Shown here piece by piece: positions 55,882-64,000 of a stretch of DNA of 64,000 nt. Each line of letters opens with the position of its first letter. The stretch's first letter is position 1. The stretch lies in assembly GCF_003326755.1 (NCBI RefSeq), contig NZ_JPWH01000007.1, positions 62,001-126,000 of the forward strand, written 5' to 3'. The DNA is from Thalassospira profundimaris (GTDB taxonomy: Bacteria; Pseudomonadota; Alphaproteobacteria; Rhodospirillales; Thalassospiraceae). The notes under the pieces were generated by a model that searched no databases, was not told the origin of the DNA, and worked only from the letters and a program-made list of their open reading frames with translations. Position numbers and translations under genes: made by a program.

Positions 55882-57192
55882 ATGTTGGCAAAACATTCAT
55901 CGAACTATACAAACGCGCCCTATTGGCTGGCCGATAAAACGGTTGCCGCCCCCGTGATATCTTTCAACCGGGCGGAATTGCCTGCTCAGGTGGATGTGGT
56001 TATTGTCGGGGGCGGGTTTACCGGGCTATCGGCGGCGATTACGCTTGTTCGGGCGGGGCGTTCTGTTGCCCTGTTTGAAGCGGGTGATCTGGGCAGCGGG
56101 GCCAGTACCCGCACCGGCGGTATGCTGGGACCGAGCTTTGGCAAATTGGGGGTCAACGGGCTGGAACGGCAATATGGGCGCGATCAGGTCCATGCCACCA
56201 TCCGTGAAAGCCTGGTGGCTTTTGACTGGCTGGTATACTTCATTCGCGACGAACAAATTGACTGTGATCTGTCGATTTGCGGGCGTTTTCGCGGGGCCAG
56301 CCACCCGGACCATTATGCCGGACTTGTCGAACAGGCCGAGGAACTGGCCAAGATTGTTGATTTCCCCGCCATTGAAGTCAGCCGCGAAAACCAGCGGGAA
56401 GAAGCCGGTACCGATGCCTATTATGGTGGCATTGTTTATCCGACGGACGGGGTGGTACACCCGGCAAAGCTGTTGCGCGGTTTATGCCAGATTGCTCGGC
56501 GTGAAGGGGCCATGCTGGTTGAAAATTGCCCGGTTCATGGGGTTGAAAAGCACAATAACCGATTTGAGGTGGGTTTCTCCGGCGGCAAAATTGCTGCTGA
56601 ACATGTCATAATTGCCACCAATGGTTATACAGGCGGGCCTTTTGGCAAATTCAAAAGGCGGATTATTCCCATTCGCTCTGCCATGATTGCGACCGAGGAA
56701 TTGTCTGAAGATATGATAAAGTCGGTGTCACCGAAATTGCGCTGTCATGGTGGTACGGAACGGCTGGTGGCCTATTATCGGCCTTCGCCCGACGGGCGGC
56801 GTATTTTGTTTGGCGGGCGGGCCTTTGGCCGGGGGGATCAGCCTGGTCGCTATGCGCCTTATTTGTTCGATTTTATGACCCGCCTGTTTCCCCAACTTGC
56901 ATCGGCGAAAATCGACTATGCCTGGTCGGGCATGATTGCCTATACCTTTGACCATGTGCCGCATATCGGGGTGATGGACGGGATGCACTATGCAATGGGG
57001 TATTGCGGGTCGGGTGTGGGACGGTCCAATTATTTTGGCCGTAAAATTGCGCAACGGGTTTTGGGGCTGGATGAAGGAAAAACGGCCTTTGATGATTTTC
57101 CGTTCAAAACCAGGCCGTTTTATACCGGCAAACCGTGGTTTTTGCCTGCCATCATGAAATGGCACGAATTCGCCGACCGGCAGGGCTGGTAA
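55882..57192 (+). CDS. FAD-dependent amine/amino-acid oxidoreductase (DAO family)
   Basis: The 436-residue flavoenzyme has the FAD-binding motif VVIVGGGFTGLSAA (about 34-47) and a DAO domain with SGASTRTGG and, near the end, YAMGYCGSGVGRS. It resembles PuuB-type gamma-glutamylputrescine oxidases and sarcosine/N-methyl amino-acid oxidases. Its place between the amino-acid importer and soxBDAG suggests that it oxidises the imported amine. A terminator follows. Confidence 0.88.
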   Translation: MLAKHSSNYTNAPYWLADKTVAAPVISFNRAELPAQVDVVIVGGGFTGLSAAITLVRAGRSVALFEAGDLGSGASTRTGGMLGPSFGKLGVNGLERQYGRDQVHATIRESLVAFDWLVYFIRDEQIDCDLSICGRFRGASHPDHYAGLVEQAEELAKIVDFPAIEVSRENQREEAGTDAYYGGIVYPTDGVVHPAKLLRGLCQIARREGAMLVENCPVHGVEKHNNRFEVGFSGGKIAAEHVIIATNGYTGGPFGKFKRRIIPIRSAMIATEELSEDMIKSVSPKLRCHGGTERLVAYYRPSPDGRRILFGGRAFGRGDQPGRYAPYLFDFMTRLFPQLASAKIDYAWSGMIAYTFDHVPHIGVMDGMHYAMGYCGSGVGRSNYFGRKIAQRVLGLDEGKTAFDDFPFKTRPFYTGKPWFLPAIMKWHEFADRQGW

Positions 57193-57228
57193 GTATTTTG
57201 CCAGGTGCGCGATGCGTGAAGGATGTTC

Positions 57229-57263
57229 AAAGCCGCAGGAGAATTTCTTCTGCGGCTTTATTC
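57229..57263 (+). terminator. Terminator after the FAD oxidoreductase gene
   Basis: AAAGCCGCAG (57229-57238) and CTGCGGCTTT (57250-57259) form a perfect 10-bp stem followed by ATT. It separates the aap-oxidoreductase operon from soxB, so sox must have its own promoter in 57264-57393. Confidence 0.82.
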
Positions 57264-57393
57264 GCCCGAGGCCCTGATAAATAAACTGTTGCTCTGCGCA
57301 ATCATACTACAAAACTGTCGCAAATTTGCAGTGCGCGGCTTGATGCAGTTGTTACAGTCAAATCATCATAAAAATTTCAGGGACTGGCTTCTC

Positions 57394-58647
57394 ATGACCC
57401 ATTTTTCTGCGCTATCGCTTTTGAAAAATGCGCTGACCGGGCATAAAAACTGGGATGCGCAATGGCCCGATAGCCAGCCCAAGGCGGAATACGATGTCAT
57501 CATCGTTGGTGCCGGCGGGCATGGCCTGGGGGCGGCTTATTATCTGGCCAAGGAACACGGCATTACCAATGTTGCCGTGATCGACAAGGGCTGGCTGGGC
57601 GGCGGCAATACCGGGCGTAACACCACCATCATCCGGTCCAATTACCTGTATGATGAAAGCGCGCGTTTATACGATCACGCCCTGGATTTGTGGGATGGTC
57701 TTAGCCAGGAACTCAATTACAACGTCATGTATTCCAATCGTGGCGTGTTGATGCTGGCGCACAATGTGCATGATGTTCAAAGTTTCAAGCGCCACATCCA
57801 TGCCAACCGCCTGAACGGGGTGGACAACACCTGGCTGACCCCGCAGGAAGCCAAGGAATATTGTCCGCCGCTGGATATTTCGGCCTCCGCCCGTTTCCCG
57901 GTGATGGGGGCGGCCCTGCAACGCCGGGCCGGGACGGCCCGTCACGACGCGGTGGCGTGGGGTTATGCCCGTGGGGCGTCCCAGCGCGGAGTGGATATTA
58001 TTCAAAACTGCCCGGTTACGGCCATTCGCCGTGGCCCGGATGGCCGGGTGACGGGTGTTGAAACCGCGCGCGGTTTTATCGGCGCAAAAAAGGTCGCGGT
58101 TTCGGCGGCTGGTCATACCTCGGTTGTGATGGACAGTGCCGGGGTGCGTATGCCGCTGGAAAGCTATCCGTTGCAGGCCCTGGTATCGGAGCCGGTAAAA
58201 CCGGTATTCCCCTGTGTTGTCATGTCCAACACCGTTCATGCCTATATCAGCCAGTCGGACAAGGGGGAACTGGTGATCGGTTCTGGTACGGACCAGTATA
58301 CCAGTTATTCCCAGCGTGGCGGCCTGCCGCTGATCGAACATACCGTGGCGGCAATTTGCGAAATTTTCCCGATTTTCAACCGCATGCGCATGTTGCGCAA
58401 GTGGGGCGGCATTGTTGATGTGACGCCGGACCGTTCGGCCATTCTGGGTAAAACCCCGGTGCCGGGCCTGTATGTGAATTGCGGCTGGGGAACCGGCGGT
58501 TTCAAGGCAACACCCGGGGCGGCACATACGCTGGCCTGGACGGTGGCAAAGGACGAACCCCATGCCATCAACGCGCCTTTCACCCTTGAGCGTTTCGCCA
58601 CCGGCCGTCTGATTGACGAAGCCGCGGCTGCCGCCGTTGCCCATTAA
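57394..58647 (+). CDS. soxB: Sarcosine oxidase beta subunit
   Basis: Heterotetrameric sarcosine oxidase converts sarcosine to glycine and H2O2, passing the methyl group to tetrahydrofolate. The 417-residue beta subunit has an FAD motif ([16 protein letters not shown], about 32-47) and the [16 protein letters not shown] segment, with His184 at the position of the covalent FMN His. Start 57394 gives the family N terminus ([18 protein letters not shown]); the longer frame to 57223 runs across the terminator and is wrong. Confidence 0.95.
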   Translation: MTHFSALSLLKNALTGHKNWDAQWPDSQPKAEYDVIIVGAGGHGLGAAYYLAKEHGITNVAVIDKGWLGGGNTGRNTTIIRSNYLYDESARLYDHALDLWDGLSQELNYNVMYSNRGVLMLAHNVHDVQSFKRHIHANRLNGVDNTWLTPQEAKEYCPPLDISASARFPVMGAALQRRAGTARHDAVAWGYARGASQRGVDIIQNCPVTAIRRGPDGRVTGVETARGFIGAKKVAVSAAGHTSVVMDSAGVRMPLESYPLQALVSEPVKPVFPCVVMSNTVHAYISQSDKGELVIGSGTDQYTSYSQRGGLPLIEHTVAAICEIFPIFNRMRMLRKWGGIVDVTPDRSAILGKTPVPGLYVNCGWGTGGFKATPGAAHTLAWTVAKDEPHAINAPFTLERFATGRLIDEAAAAAVAH

Positions 58648-58658
58648 GGAGAGCGCAG

Positions 58659-58964
58659 ATGTTGCTGATCCGTTGCCCCTATTGCCAGCAGACCCTGCCG
58701 GAACTTGAATTTACCTATGCCGGGCAGGCGCATGTTGCGCGGCCCGATGCGGCCAACAAACAGATAAGCGATGAAGAATGGCGCGATTTTCTGTTTATCC
58801 GCACCAATGTCAAAGGGCCGCATTATGAACGCTGGCGTCATGCACATGGCTGTGGCCGGTTTTTCAATGCCGTGCGCGACACCGTTAGCGACCGTTTCCT
58901 GATCACCTATAAGGTGGAGGATCCCCGTCCTGAATTATCCGACCTGCTGGAGAAATCGGAATGA
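58659..58964 (+). CDS. soxD: Sarcosine oxidase delta subunit
   Basis: The 101-residue subunit has the zinc-binding CPYCQ near the N terminus and the conserved HAHGCGRFFNAVRD. It is the small structural delta subunit. It overlaps soxA by 4 bp, the usual soxBDAG arrangement. Confidence 0.95.
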   Translation: MLLIRCPYCQQTLPELEFTYAGQAHVARPDAANKQISDEEWRDFLFIRTNVKGPHYERWRHAHGCGRFFNAVRDTVSDRFLITYKVEDPRPELSDLLEKSE

Positions 58965-61954
58965 GCAGCTTTCGCGTTCCCGGACGTGGCCGGATTGACC
59001 ACCAGAGCCCGGTTGAATTCAGTTTTGATGGCAAAAAAATTACCGGTGTCAAGGGCGATACCATTGCATCGGCCCTGTTGGCCAATGGTATTCATCTTAT
59101 GGGCCGGTCGTTTAAATATCACCGCCCGCGAGGCCCGGTTTCCGCCGGGTCGGAAGAACCCAATGCCCTGATGGGCACGCGGCGTGGCCCCGGCCGGTTC
59201 GAGCCCAATACCCGTGCGACCGTGCAGGAAATCTGGCACGGGCTGGAAGCCACCAGCCAGAACCGCTATCCCAGCCTTGAATTTGACATCGGGGCGGTCA
59301 ATGACCGAGCCTATATGCTGTTTTCGGCCGGGTTTTATTACAAAACCTTTATGTGGCCGAAATCCTTTTGGGACAAGGTGTATGAACCTTTTATCCGGGC
59401 GGCGGCGGGGCTTGGCGTTTCGCCCACCGAAACGGACCCGGACCATTACGCATCGCGCTATCTGCATACCGATGTGCTGGTGATCGGGGCCGGGCCTGCC
59501 GGTCTGGCATCCGCCCTGGCATCGGCGCGGGCCGGACTGCGGGTAACGCTGGTGGATGAAAACACCGAGGCAGGGGGAACGCTGCTAAGCGAACCGCAGG
59601 CGGTGATTGATGGATCCCAAGCCTGGGACTGGGTTGAAAAGGCAGTGGCAGAGCTGAAATCGCTTGGCGCACGGGTGATGACCCGGACAACGGCGATTGG
59701 TTATTATCACCAGAATATGGTGGCCCTGTGTGAAAAGCTGACGGATCATTTGCCGGCACCAGCCGCCAATATGCCGCGCGAACGCATGTGGCGTGTGCGG
59801 GCAGGGCAGGTCATTCTGGCGCAGGGTGCGCTGGAAAAACCGCTGGTATTTGATGGCAATGACCGCCCTGGCGTGATGCTGGCCGGATCGGCGCAAACAT
59901 ATCTCAACCGCTATGGCGTGCGGGTGGGGAATAGCGCTGTCATCGTGACCAGCCATGACAGCGCCTGGTATGCCGCCTTTGACCTGGCCGATGCGGGCAC
60001 GAAAATTCAGGCGATTGTCGATACCCGCGCCAACCCGGATTCCACCCTGCTGGAAGGGGCGAAATCGCGCTCCATTCGTGTTCTCGCCGGTTATACGGCA
60101 ACCCGTACCGAAGGCCGCTTGCGGGTCAAATCTGTGCGCGTGAACCCGGTTTCCAATGGCAAGGTGGGTGCCCCTGAAACCCTGACCTGTGACTGTTTGT
60201 TGATGTCGGGGGGCTGGACGCCGTCGCTGCATCTGTTTTCCCATACCAAGGGCTCACTGGCCTGGGATGATGAAAAACAGACATTCCTGCCCGACCGCAA
60301 AACCGAAGATTGCGAAATCGCCGGGGCCGGGCGCGGGTTGTGGGGCATTGGTGCCGCCATTAATGATGGTGCGGAAATGGGCGCGCTTGTTGCCCGCCAT
60401 CTGGGCCGGGATGCGGTTGCCGCAACTTATGACGTGGCATCGGATCGCCCGGGAACCGGCATCAGCCACAAGGAATTGCCGACCGACCTTAACCCGGGCA
60501 AGGCCCGTGCCTTTGTCGATTATCAGAACGATGTGACGGCCAAGGATTTGCGCCTGGCGGTGCGCGAAGGCATGCACTCGATCGAGCATGTCAAACGCTA
60601 TACCACCAACGGTATGGCGACCGACCAGGGCAAAATGTCCAATATCAACGGGTTGAACATTGCCGCCGATGCCCTTGGCAAGCCGCAGCCCAAGGTGGGT
60701 TTGACGACCTTCCGCCCGCCTTATACCCCAACAACGTTCGGGGCCTTTGTTGGCTATCATAAAGGGGATCATTTTGATGTGACCCGCAAAACACCGATTG
60801 ATAGCTGGGCGGAGGAAAATGGCGCGGTGTTCGAGCCTGTCAGCATGTGGCGGCGCGCGTGGTATTTCCCCAAGGATGGCGAGGATATGGATGCCGCTGT
60901 CTCGCGGGAATGCCGGGCAACACGGGCCAGTCTTGGCATGTTTGATGCCTCTACCCTGGGCAAGATCGAAGTTGTCGGGCCGGATGCGGTGGAATTTATG
61001 AACCGCATGTATACCAACCCCTGGACCAAGCTGGCACCGGGGCGGACCCGATATGGCCTGTTGCTGGGGGATGACGGTTTTATTCGTGATGACGGCGTTA
61101 TTGGCCGCCTGAGTGACGATCGTTTCCATGTTACCACCACAACGGGCGGGGCTGCCCGTGTGCTGAACATGATGGAAGATTACTTGCAAACCGAATGGCC
61201 GGACCTTGATGTTTGGCTGACCTCGACGACCGAACAATGGGCCACCATTGCCCTGAACGGACCAAATGCGCGCAAATTGCTGGAACCGCTGGTGGAAGGG
61301 CTTGATATTTCCGCTGACGCCTTCCCGCATATGTCGATTGCCGAATGCAAGGTCGCTGGTCTGCCCGCACGTCTGTTTCGCGTCAGCTTTACCGGCGAGT
61401 TGGGATTTGAAGTGAATGTTCCGGCGGCGCACGGGCGTGAATTGTGGGAAATTCTGTGGGAAGCAGGCCAGCAATACGATATTTGCCCCTATGGCACCGA
61501 AACCATGCACGTTTTGCGCGCCGAAAAGGGCTATATCATTGTTGGCCAGGATACGGACGGCACGGTAACACCCTATGATGCCGGTATTTCCTGGGCGATT
61601 GGCAAATCAAAACCCGATTTTGTCGGCAAACGCGGGCTGGAACGCCCGGACCTGGTGGCAAAAGGGCGCAAGCAGCTTGTGGGTCTTTTGAGCCGCGATG
61701 GAAAAACCAAACTGGAGGAAGGCGCGCAAATTGTGCTGGATCCCAATCAGCCCATTCCGATGAAAATGGTCGGGCATGTGACGTCTTCCTATCACAGTGA
61801 TGCTGCGGGCCGCCCGATTGCCTTTGGCCTGGTTGAAGGCGGGCATGACAAGATGGGTGATACCATTTACATCCCCATGCCCGAAGGCGTGATCGAGGCG
61901 GAAGTCACCGGGACCGTGTTTTACGACCCCGAAGGCGCACGGCTGAAACTTTAA
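58961..61954 (+). CDS. soxA: Sarcosine oxidase alpha subunit
   Basis: The 997-residue alpha subunit has an N-terminal 2Fe-2S-like Fer2_4 domain (about 10-100, RSFKYHRPRGPVSAGSEEP), an NAD(P)/FAD dinucleotide domain (VLVIGAGPAGLASA, about 170-183) and a C-terminal aminomethyltransferase (GcvT-like) domain (about 620-985) that forms 5,10-methylene-tetrahydrofolate. Length and order match the family. Overlaps soxD by 4 bp. Confidence 0.95.
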   Translation: MSSFRVPGRGRIDHQSPVEFSFDGKKITGVKGDTIASALLANGIHLMGRSFKYHRPRGPVSAGSEEPNALMGTRRGPGRFEPNTRATVQEIWHGLEATSQNRYPSLEFDIGAVNDRAYMLFSAGFYYKTFMWPKSFWDKVYEPFIRAAAGLGVSPTETDPDHYASRYLHTDVLVIGAGPAGLASALASARAGLRVTLVDENTEAGGTLLSEPQAVIDGSQAWDWVEKAVAELKSLGARVMTRTTAIGYYHQNMVALCEKLTDHLPAPAANMPRERMWRVRAGQVILAQGALEKPLVFDGNDRPGVMLAGSAQTYLNRYGVRVGNSAVIVTSHDSAWYAAFDLADAGTKIQAIVDTRANPDSTLLEGAKSRSIRVLAGYTATRTEGRLRVKSVRVNPVSNGKVGAPETLTCDCLLMSGGWTPSLHLFSHTKGSLAWDDEKQTFLPDRKTEDCEIAGAGRGLWGIGAAINDGAEMGALVARHLGRDAVAATYDVASDRPGTGISHKELPTDLNPGKARAFVDYQNDVTAKDLRLAVREGMHSIEHVKRYTTNGMATDQGKMSNINGLNIAADALGKPQPKVGLTTFRPPYTPTTFGAFVGYHKGDHFDVTRKTPIDSWAEENGAVFEPVSMWRRAWYFPKDGEDMDAAVSRECRATRASLGMFDASTLGKIEVVGPDAVEFMNRMYTNPWTKLAPGRTRYGLLLGDDGFIRDDGVIGRLSDDRFHVTTTTGGAARVLNMMEDYLQTEWPDLDVWLTSTTEQWATIALNGPNARKLLEPLVEGLDISADAFPHMSIAECKVAGLPARLFRVSFTGELGFEVNVPAAHGRELWEILWEAGQQYDICPYGTETMHVLRAEKGYIIVGQDTDGTVTPYDAGISWAIGKSKPDFVGKRGLERPDLVAKGRKQLVGLLSRDGKTKLEEGAQIVLDPNQPIPMKMVGHVTSSYHSDAAGRPIAFGLVEGGHDKMGDTIYIPMPEGVIEAEVTGTVFYDPEGARLKL

Positions 61955-61969
61955 CGCGGAGACGACAGG

Positions 61970-62518
61970 ATGACCGTATTGACACATGCCTTCACGCCGG
62001 GTCCGCTTGTATCAGGTGGTGCTGTTTCGGTGAATTTGATGGCCCCGATTGGCCGGTTTTCAGTGCGCGTGCGTGAAAGCGGGCGGGACGCGCTGGGGGC
62101 GGCGATTGGCCTTGAACTGCCCACGCGTATTGGGGCACGCACCAAAAACGGCAACCGCGAGGTCATTTGCCTTGGCCCGGATGAATGGCTGTTGCAAACC
62201 GGGGCAGGTGAAACGGCAGATATTACCGCTGCCTGTGCCGCGATTTATGCGGCAACACCCCATAGTTTGACCGATATTTCCGCCCGTGAAATTACGGCAA
62301 AGATTGAAGGACCGGCCGCAATCGACCTTCTGACAATTGGCTGCCCGCGCGATATTGACCAAATTGCTGTTGGTGATGGATGTCGCACGGTTATTGACGG
62401 TATTTCCGTCATTTTGTGGCGAGACGGCGAGGCGTCTTTCCGGGTGGATGTCTGGCGGTCTTTTGCCCCGCATCTGCTGGGTCTGCTTCAAACCGGATCG
62501 GCTGAACTGTCTGCATAA
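61970..62518 (+). CDS. soxG: Sarcosine oxidase gamma subunit
   Basis: The 182-residue subunit is a degenerate GcvT-like fold with EVICLGPDEWLLQTG and SLTDISAREITAKIEGP, the conserved gamma-subunit blocks. It completes the four-subunit enzyme and lies 15 bp after soxA. Confidence 0.92.
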   Translation: MTVLTHAFTPGPLVSGGAVSVNLMAPIGRFSVRVRESGRDALGAAIGLELPTRIGARTKNGNREVICLGPDEWLLQTGAGETADITAACAAIYAATPHSLTDISAREITAKIEGPAAIDLLTIGCPRDIDQIAVGDGCRTVIDGISVILWRDGEASFRVDVWRSFAPHLLGLLQTGSAELSA

Positions 62519-62545
62519 AAATTGACGTCCAGAAAGGAATGTACA

Positions 62546-63814
62546 ATGTCTGACTCAATGGTCACGGCAACCGTTTCGGATGCCGAAATTGCAAAAGCAA
62601 TTGCCCATGAACTTGACCGCCAGCAAAATCAGATCGAACTGATTGCCTCGGAAAATATCGTCTCGGAAGATGTGCTGGCAGCGCAGGGATCGGTCCTGAC
62701 CAACAAATACGCCGAAGGGTATCCCGGACGGCGCTATTATGGCGGGTGCGAGCATGTTGATGTGGTGGAAACCATTGCCATTGACCGCATCAAACAGCTT
62801 TTCGGGGCCGAATTTGCCAATGTGCAGCCCCATTCCGGTGCCCAGGCCAACCAGGCGGTTTTTCTGGCCCTGTTGCAGCCCGGTGACCGCATTATGGGCA
62901 TGTCGCTGGCGCATGGCGGGCATTTGACGCACGGTTCGCCGGTCACGATGTCGGGCAAATGGTTTGATGTGGTTTCCTATGAGGTCGAGGAATATACCCA
63001 CCTGATCGACATGGAGGCCGTCCGCAAGGTTGCGCTGGAAACCAAGCCCAAGCTGATTGTTGCCGGGGCATCGGCCTATCCGCGGCATATTGATTTTGCC
63101 GCATTCCGCGCCATTGCCGATGAAGTCGGGGCTTATTTGATGGTCGATATGGCTCATTATGCCGGTCTGGTGGCAGCCGGTGTTTATCCCAACCCGGTGC
63201 CGCATGCCCATGTGGTGACATCCACCACGCACAAAACCCTGCGCGGCCCGCGTGGCGGGTTTATTCTGACCAATGACGAGGCACTGGCCAAGAAATTCAA
63301 TTCCGCAGTGTTCCCGGGAAACCAGGGCGGGCCGCTGATGCACGTTATTGCCGCCAAGGCCGTGGCCTTTGGCGAGGCATTGCAACCCGCCTTTACCGAT
63401 TATGCCAAGCAGGTTATTGACAATGCCCGTGCGCTGTCGGAAGTGTTGATTGAAGGCGGGGTTGATATTGTTTCGGGCGGGACGGATTGCCACATGGTGC
63501 TGGTGGATTTGCGGCCCAAGGGCGTTACCGGCAAGGCAACCGAAGCCGCACTGGAACGTGCGGGCCTGACCTGCAATAAAAACGCCATTCCCTTTGACCC
63601 GGAAAAACCGTTTGTGACATCGGGCGTGCGGCTGGGAACCTCGGCCGGAACAACACGCGGTTTTGGTGTGGCGGAATTTCGCAAAATTGGCGAGCTGATC
63701 ATTAAAGTGATCAATGCCCTTGCGGATAACCCGGAGGGCGATGATGCAACCGAACAGGCTGTGTTGGCCGAAGTTCGTGCCCTGTGCGCCGCCTTCCCGA
63801 TTTACAAGGGCTGA
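62546..63814 (+). CDS. glyA: Serine hydroxymethyltransferase
   Basis: It combines glycine with methylene-tetrahydrofolate to give serine and so uses both products of sarcosine oxidase. The 422-residue fold I PLP enzyme has [11 protein letters not shown] at the start, the PLP lysine in [14 protein letters not shown], and [11 protein letters not shown] at the end. Start 62546 follows AGAAAGGA. It lies 27 bp after soxG in the same operon. A second glyA for housekeeping use elsewhere in the genome is likely but cannot be seen. Confidence 0.96.
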   Translation: MSDSMVTATVSDAEIAKAIAHELDRQQNQIELIASENIVSEDVLAAQGSVLTNKYAEGYPGRRYYGGCEHVDVVETIAIDRIKQLFGAEFANVQPHSGAQANQAVFLALLQPGDRIMGMSLAHGGHLTHGSPVTMSGKWFDVVSYEVEEYTHLIDMEAVRKVALETKPKLIVAGASAYPRHIDFAAFRAIADEVGAYLMVDMAHYAGLVAAGVYPNPVPHAHVVTSTTHKTLRGPRGGFILTNDEALAKKFNSAVFPGNQGGPLMHVIAAKAVAFGEALQPAFTDYAKQVIDNARALSEVLIEGGVDIVSGGTDCHMVLVDLRPKGVTGKATEAALERAGLTCNKNAIPFDPEKPFVTSGVRLGTSAGTTRGFGVAEFRKIGELIIKVINALADNPEGDDATEQAVLAEVRALCAAFPIYKG

Positions 63815-63844
63815 TCTTTTCGGCGGTACCGAAAAGAGGATTCC

Positions 63845-63884
63845 AAAACCCCGTGCTGCCGAAAGGTGCCACGGGGTTTTGTTT
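63845..63884 (+). terminator. Terminator of the sox-glyA operon
   Basis: AAAACCCCGTG (63845-63855) pairs with CACGGGGTTTT (63870-63880), a perfect 11-bp stem, followed by GTTTTG. Confidence 0.92.
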
Positions 63885-63968
63885 TGCCTGTTTACTGTGC
63901 TGTTGCGGGTAAAAAGCGAGACGGGTGCAGGATATCTGAGTCTGGGCAAAACGCCTTGAGAGCACAAC

Positions 63969-64000
63969 AAAACGGGGCACCTGATTGGGCACCCCGTTTT
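63969..64000 (-). terminator. Hairpin at the right edge, probable terminator of a gene beyond the window
   Basis: AAAACGGGG (63969-63977) and CCCCGTTTT (63992-64000) form a perfect 9-bp stem with A and T tracts. It may belong to a converging gene outside the window. The region 63885-63968 shows nothing. Confidence 0.55.

Noticed and set aside
57223-57393. Upstream extension of soxB
   Set aside because: It runs through the terminator hairpin at 57229-57263 and adds 57 residues absent from the family; start 57394 is used.
60254-61510. Long minus-strand open frame of 418 codons across soxA
   Set aside because: It is wholly antisense to the well-supported soxA gene, its composition (many His, Arg, Gly, Gln) is that of a shadow frame, and it has no recognisable motif.
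62555-63970. Minus-strand open frame of 471 codons across glyA
   Set aside because: Antisense to glyA, whose catalytic motifs are intact; the shadow product has no domain character.
1-64000. CRISPR arrays, IS elements, prophage, tRNA and rRNA genes
   Set aside because: No regularly spaced repeats, transposase or integrase genes, or RNA gene patterns were seen on reading both strands.

Overview
The window looks like ordinary chromosomal DNA of a free-living, probably marine alphaproteobacterium of the Rhodospirillales (Thalassospira-like). This is inferred from gene content, moderate-to-high GC and family mix (Aap-type ABC transporter, SoxBDAG, NirK/NirV, non-phosphorylating fucose oxidation); no rRNA, tRNA, phage, IS or CRISPR sequence was seen. 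Most of it is tightly packed catabolic, transport and regulatory cassettes, each with its own regulator.

Layout. 1-4109: 3' end of a sensor kinase, then tcuBA (tricarballylate/citrate-type dehydrogenase pair) divergent from a GntR regulator. 4181-10628: a complete oxidative L-fucose pathway (dehydratase, IclR, aldo-keto reductase, lactonase, mutarotase, short-chain dehydrogenase, diketo acid hydrolase), without a transporter. 10710-11660: a cupin gene and an AT-rich pocket with two tiny overlapping ORFs. 11754-16309: a MacA-MacB-TolC-like efflux operon. 16848-19725: a lipid A/envelope glycosylation cassette. 19722-20267: a RES-domain gene broken by one in-frame stop. 20457-25379: dienelactone hydrolase, an FGGY kinase divergent from a HAD phosphatase, an alpha/beta hydrolase and a FadR-type regulator.

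25556-28924: nitrite reduction unit (nirV, nirK, pseudoazurin) divergent from an Nnr-type Crp/Fnr regulator, with a perfect TTGCG-N4-CGCAA box between them. 28931-32640: siderophore ABC importer with a Fur-like box. 32974-38523: an SMP-30 lactonase, two lipoproteins that share a C-terminal domain, and between them ornithine decarboxylase with an acetyltransferase and a long, possibly regulatory leader. 38593-48680: a DUF3830 protein, a small ORF, an IclR regulator with a 16-bp perfect palindrome, a peptide ABC importer, gamma-glutamyltransferase and an M20 peptidase, which together suggest uptake and intracellular cleavage of glutathione or other gamma-glutamyl peptides.

48863-50164: a mechanosensitive channel. 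50247-63814: a LysR regulator divergent from an Aap-type amino-acid importer, a FAD amine oxidase, the heterotetrameric sarcosine oxidase operon soxBDAG and glyA. These link import of an amino acid or N-methylated amine to demethylation, methylene-tetrahydrofolate and glycine/serine exchange.

The points most worth a second look are the nonsense-interrupted RES gene, the novel lipoprotein domain found in two proteins around odc, the shared 22-bp element in the fucose cluster, the gamma-glutamyl peptide locus, the odc leader and the AT-rich micro-ORF pair.
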